Shown: one piece after another, positions 6,631 through 6,796 of the stretch | Layout: every line of letters begins with the position of its first letter | How positions within the stretch are numbered: position 1 is the first letter of the stretch | Origin: Desulfobacteraceae bacterium | GTDB lineage: Bacteria > Desulfobacterota > Desulfobacteria > Desulfobacterales > UBA11574 | DNA: 6,796 nucleotides | Direction: 5' to 3' | NCBI GenBank assembly: GCA_002868985.1 | Contig: PKTV01000204.1 | Span: 1-6,796 of the forward strand | Made by a program: the position numbers and the translations under genes | The notes under the pieces: generated by a model | The model's input: the letters and a program-made list of their open reading frames with translations, nothing else | Database searches by the model: none | What the model was told of the DNA's origin: nothing

Positions 6631-6672
6631 TCAAAAGGGGCAAATCCTGTGAAATGGACTTGTCCCTTTTGA
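6631..6672 (-). terminator. Long hairpin, likely terminator for a leftward gene beyond the window
   Basis: TCAAAAGGGGCAA (6631-6643) pairs with TTGTCCCTTTTGA (6660-6672): 13 pairs including one G-T wobble. After one mismatch, three more pairs extend it to an 8-base loop. Read leftward, the stem is followed by TTTTTT (complement of 6625-6630), as in a rho-independent terminator. Alternatively it could be a dispersed palindromic repeat unit. Confidence 0.45.
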
Positions 6673-6708
6673 AACAATGATATCACAGCATTTTTTTAAG
6701 GCCTGAAA

Positions 6709-6737
6709 TTGACACCATTATAGCAGTGACTTTTAAT
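6709..6737 (+). promoter_or_regulatory. Near-consensus rightward promoter
   Basis: TTGACA (6709-6714, perfect -35) is followed after 17 bases by TTTAAT (6732-6737, 5 of 6 matches to the -10). It points out of the window to the right, so it probably drives a gene starting past 6796. Confidence 0.6.
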
Positions 6738-6782
6738 CTGATTTTCAAAAGCGCAGCGTGATAAAATTAAGGTGAATTTATT

Positions 6783-6791
6783 TGTTATAAT
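6783..6791 (+). promoter_or_regulatory. Possible extended -10 promoter
   Basis: TGTTATAAT is a perfect extended -10 element (TGnTATAAT). No good -35 box lies 16-18 bases upstream, which such promoters do not strictly need. It may be a second start for the gene beyond the right edge, or a chance match in A/T-rich DNA. Confidence 0.3.
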
Positions 6792-6796
6792 GCCAA

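Larger units (their letters stand above)
6441..6796. other. Gene-free control region at the right end
   Basis: No coding region is supported in these 356 bases. From left to right they hold the leader of the GMP-synthase-like gene, its leftward promoter (6513-6541), three TTGAGAAG octamers, a long hairpin (6631-6672), the palindrome TGATATCA (6678-6685), a T7 run (6691-6697) and rightward promoter signals (6709-6737 and 6783-6791). The layout fits a divergent intergenic region whose right-hand gene lies outside the window. Confidence 0.6.

Overview
The window holds four complete protein-coding genes and one gene remnant. It most resembles the chromosome of an anaerobic bacterium, plausibly a sulfate- or sulfur-reducing Desulfobacterota. 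That guess rests on a CoA-disulfide/polysulfide reductase with a fused rhodanese domain, a DUF1846 protein, AAGGAG-type ribosome sites and moderate base composition. There is no rRNA or other taxonomic marker, so it is an inference. No tRNA, rRNA, CRISPR array or intact mobile element was seen.

Layout. Positions 68-1387 (+) encode a phosphoglycerate kinase homologue. Its fold motifs are intact, but two active-site patches are changed: the HR.H part of the basic 3-phosphoglycerate patch and the W-N-G-P-x-G-x-F-E nucleotide loop. After a 234-base gap with weak promoter-like signals, 1622-3280 (+) encodes a flavoprotein disulfide reductase of the CoA-disulfide reductase type with a C-terminal rhodanese domain. 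Directly behind its stop lies the decayed 3' end of a malic enzyme (about 3283-3507), without a usable start. A 416-base gap follows, with a good rho-independent terminator (3699-3726) and a patch of short repeats (3727-3791). Positions 3924-5441 (+) encode a DUF1846 protein. It converges, 36 bases apart, on a leftward gene (5478-6440, -) for a stand-alone ATP-pyrophosphatase subunit related to the synthetase half of GMP synthase.

The last 356 bases hold no gene but are rich in control signals: a near-consensus leftward promoter for the GMP-synthase-like gene, three copies of the octamer TTGAGAAG (one over that promoter's -35 box), a long hairpin that looks like a leftward terminator, and one or two rightward promoters for a gene beyond the window.

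The four genes have separate ribosome sites and gaps and do not form an obvious operon. They share no evident pathway beyond general central, nucleotide and sulfur metabolism. I do not see a clear new multi-gene system. The best leads are two enzymes that have kept their family fold but changed substrate-contacting residues (the kinase and the GMP-synthase-like protein), the malic-enzyme scar, and the TTGAGAAG control region.
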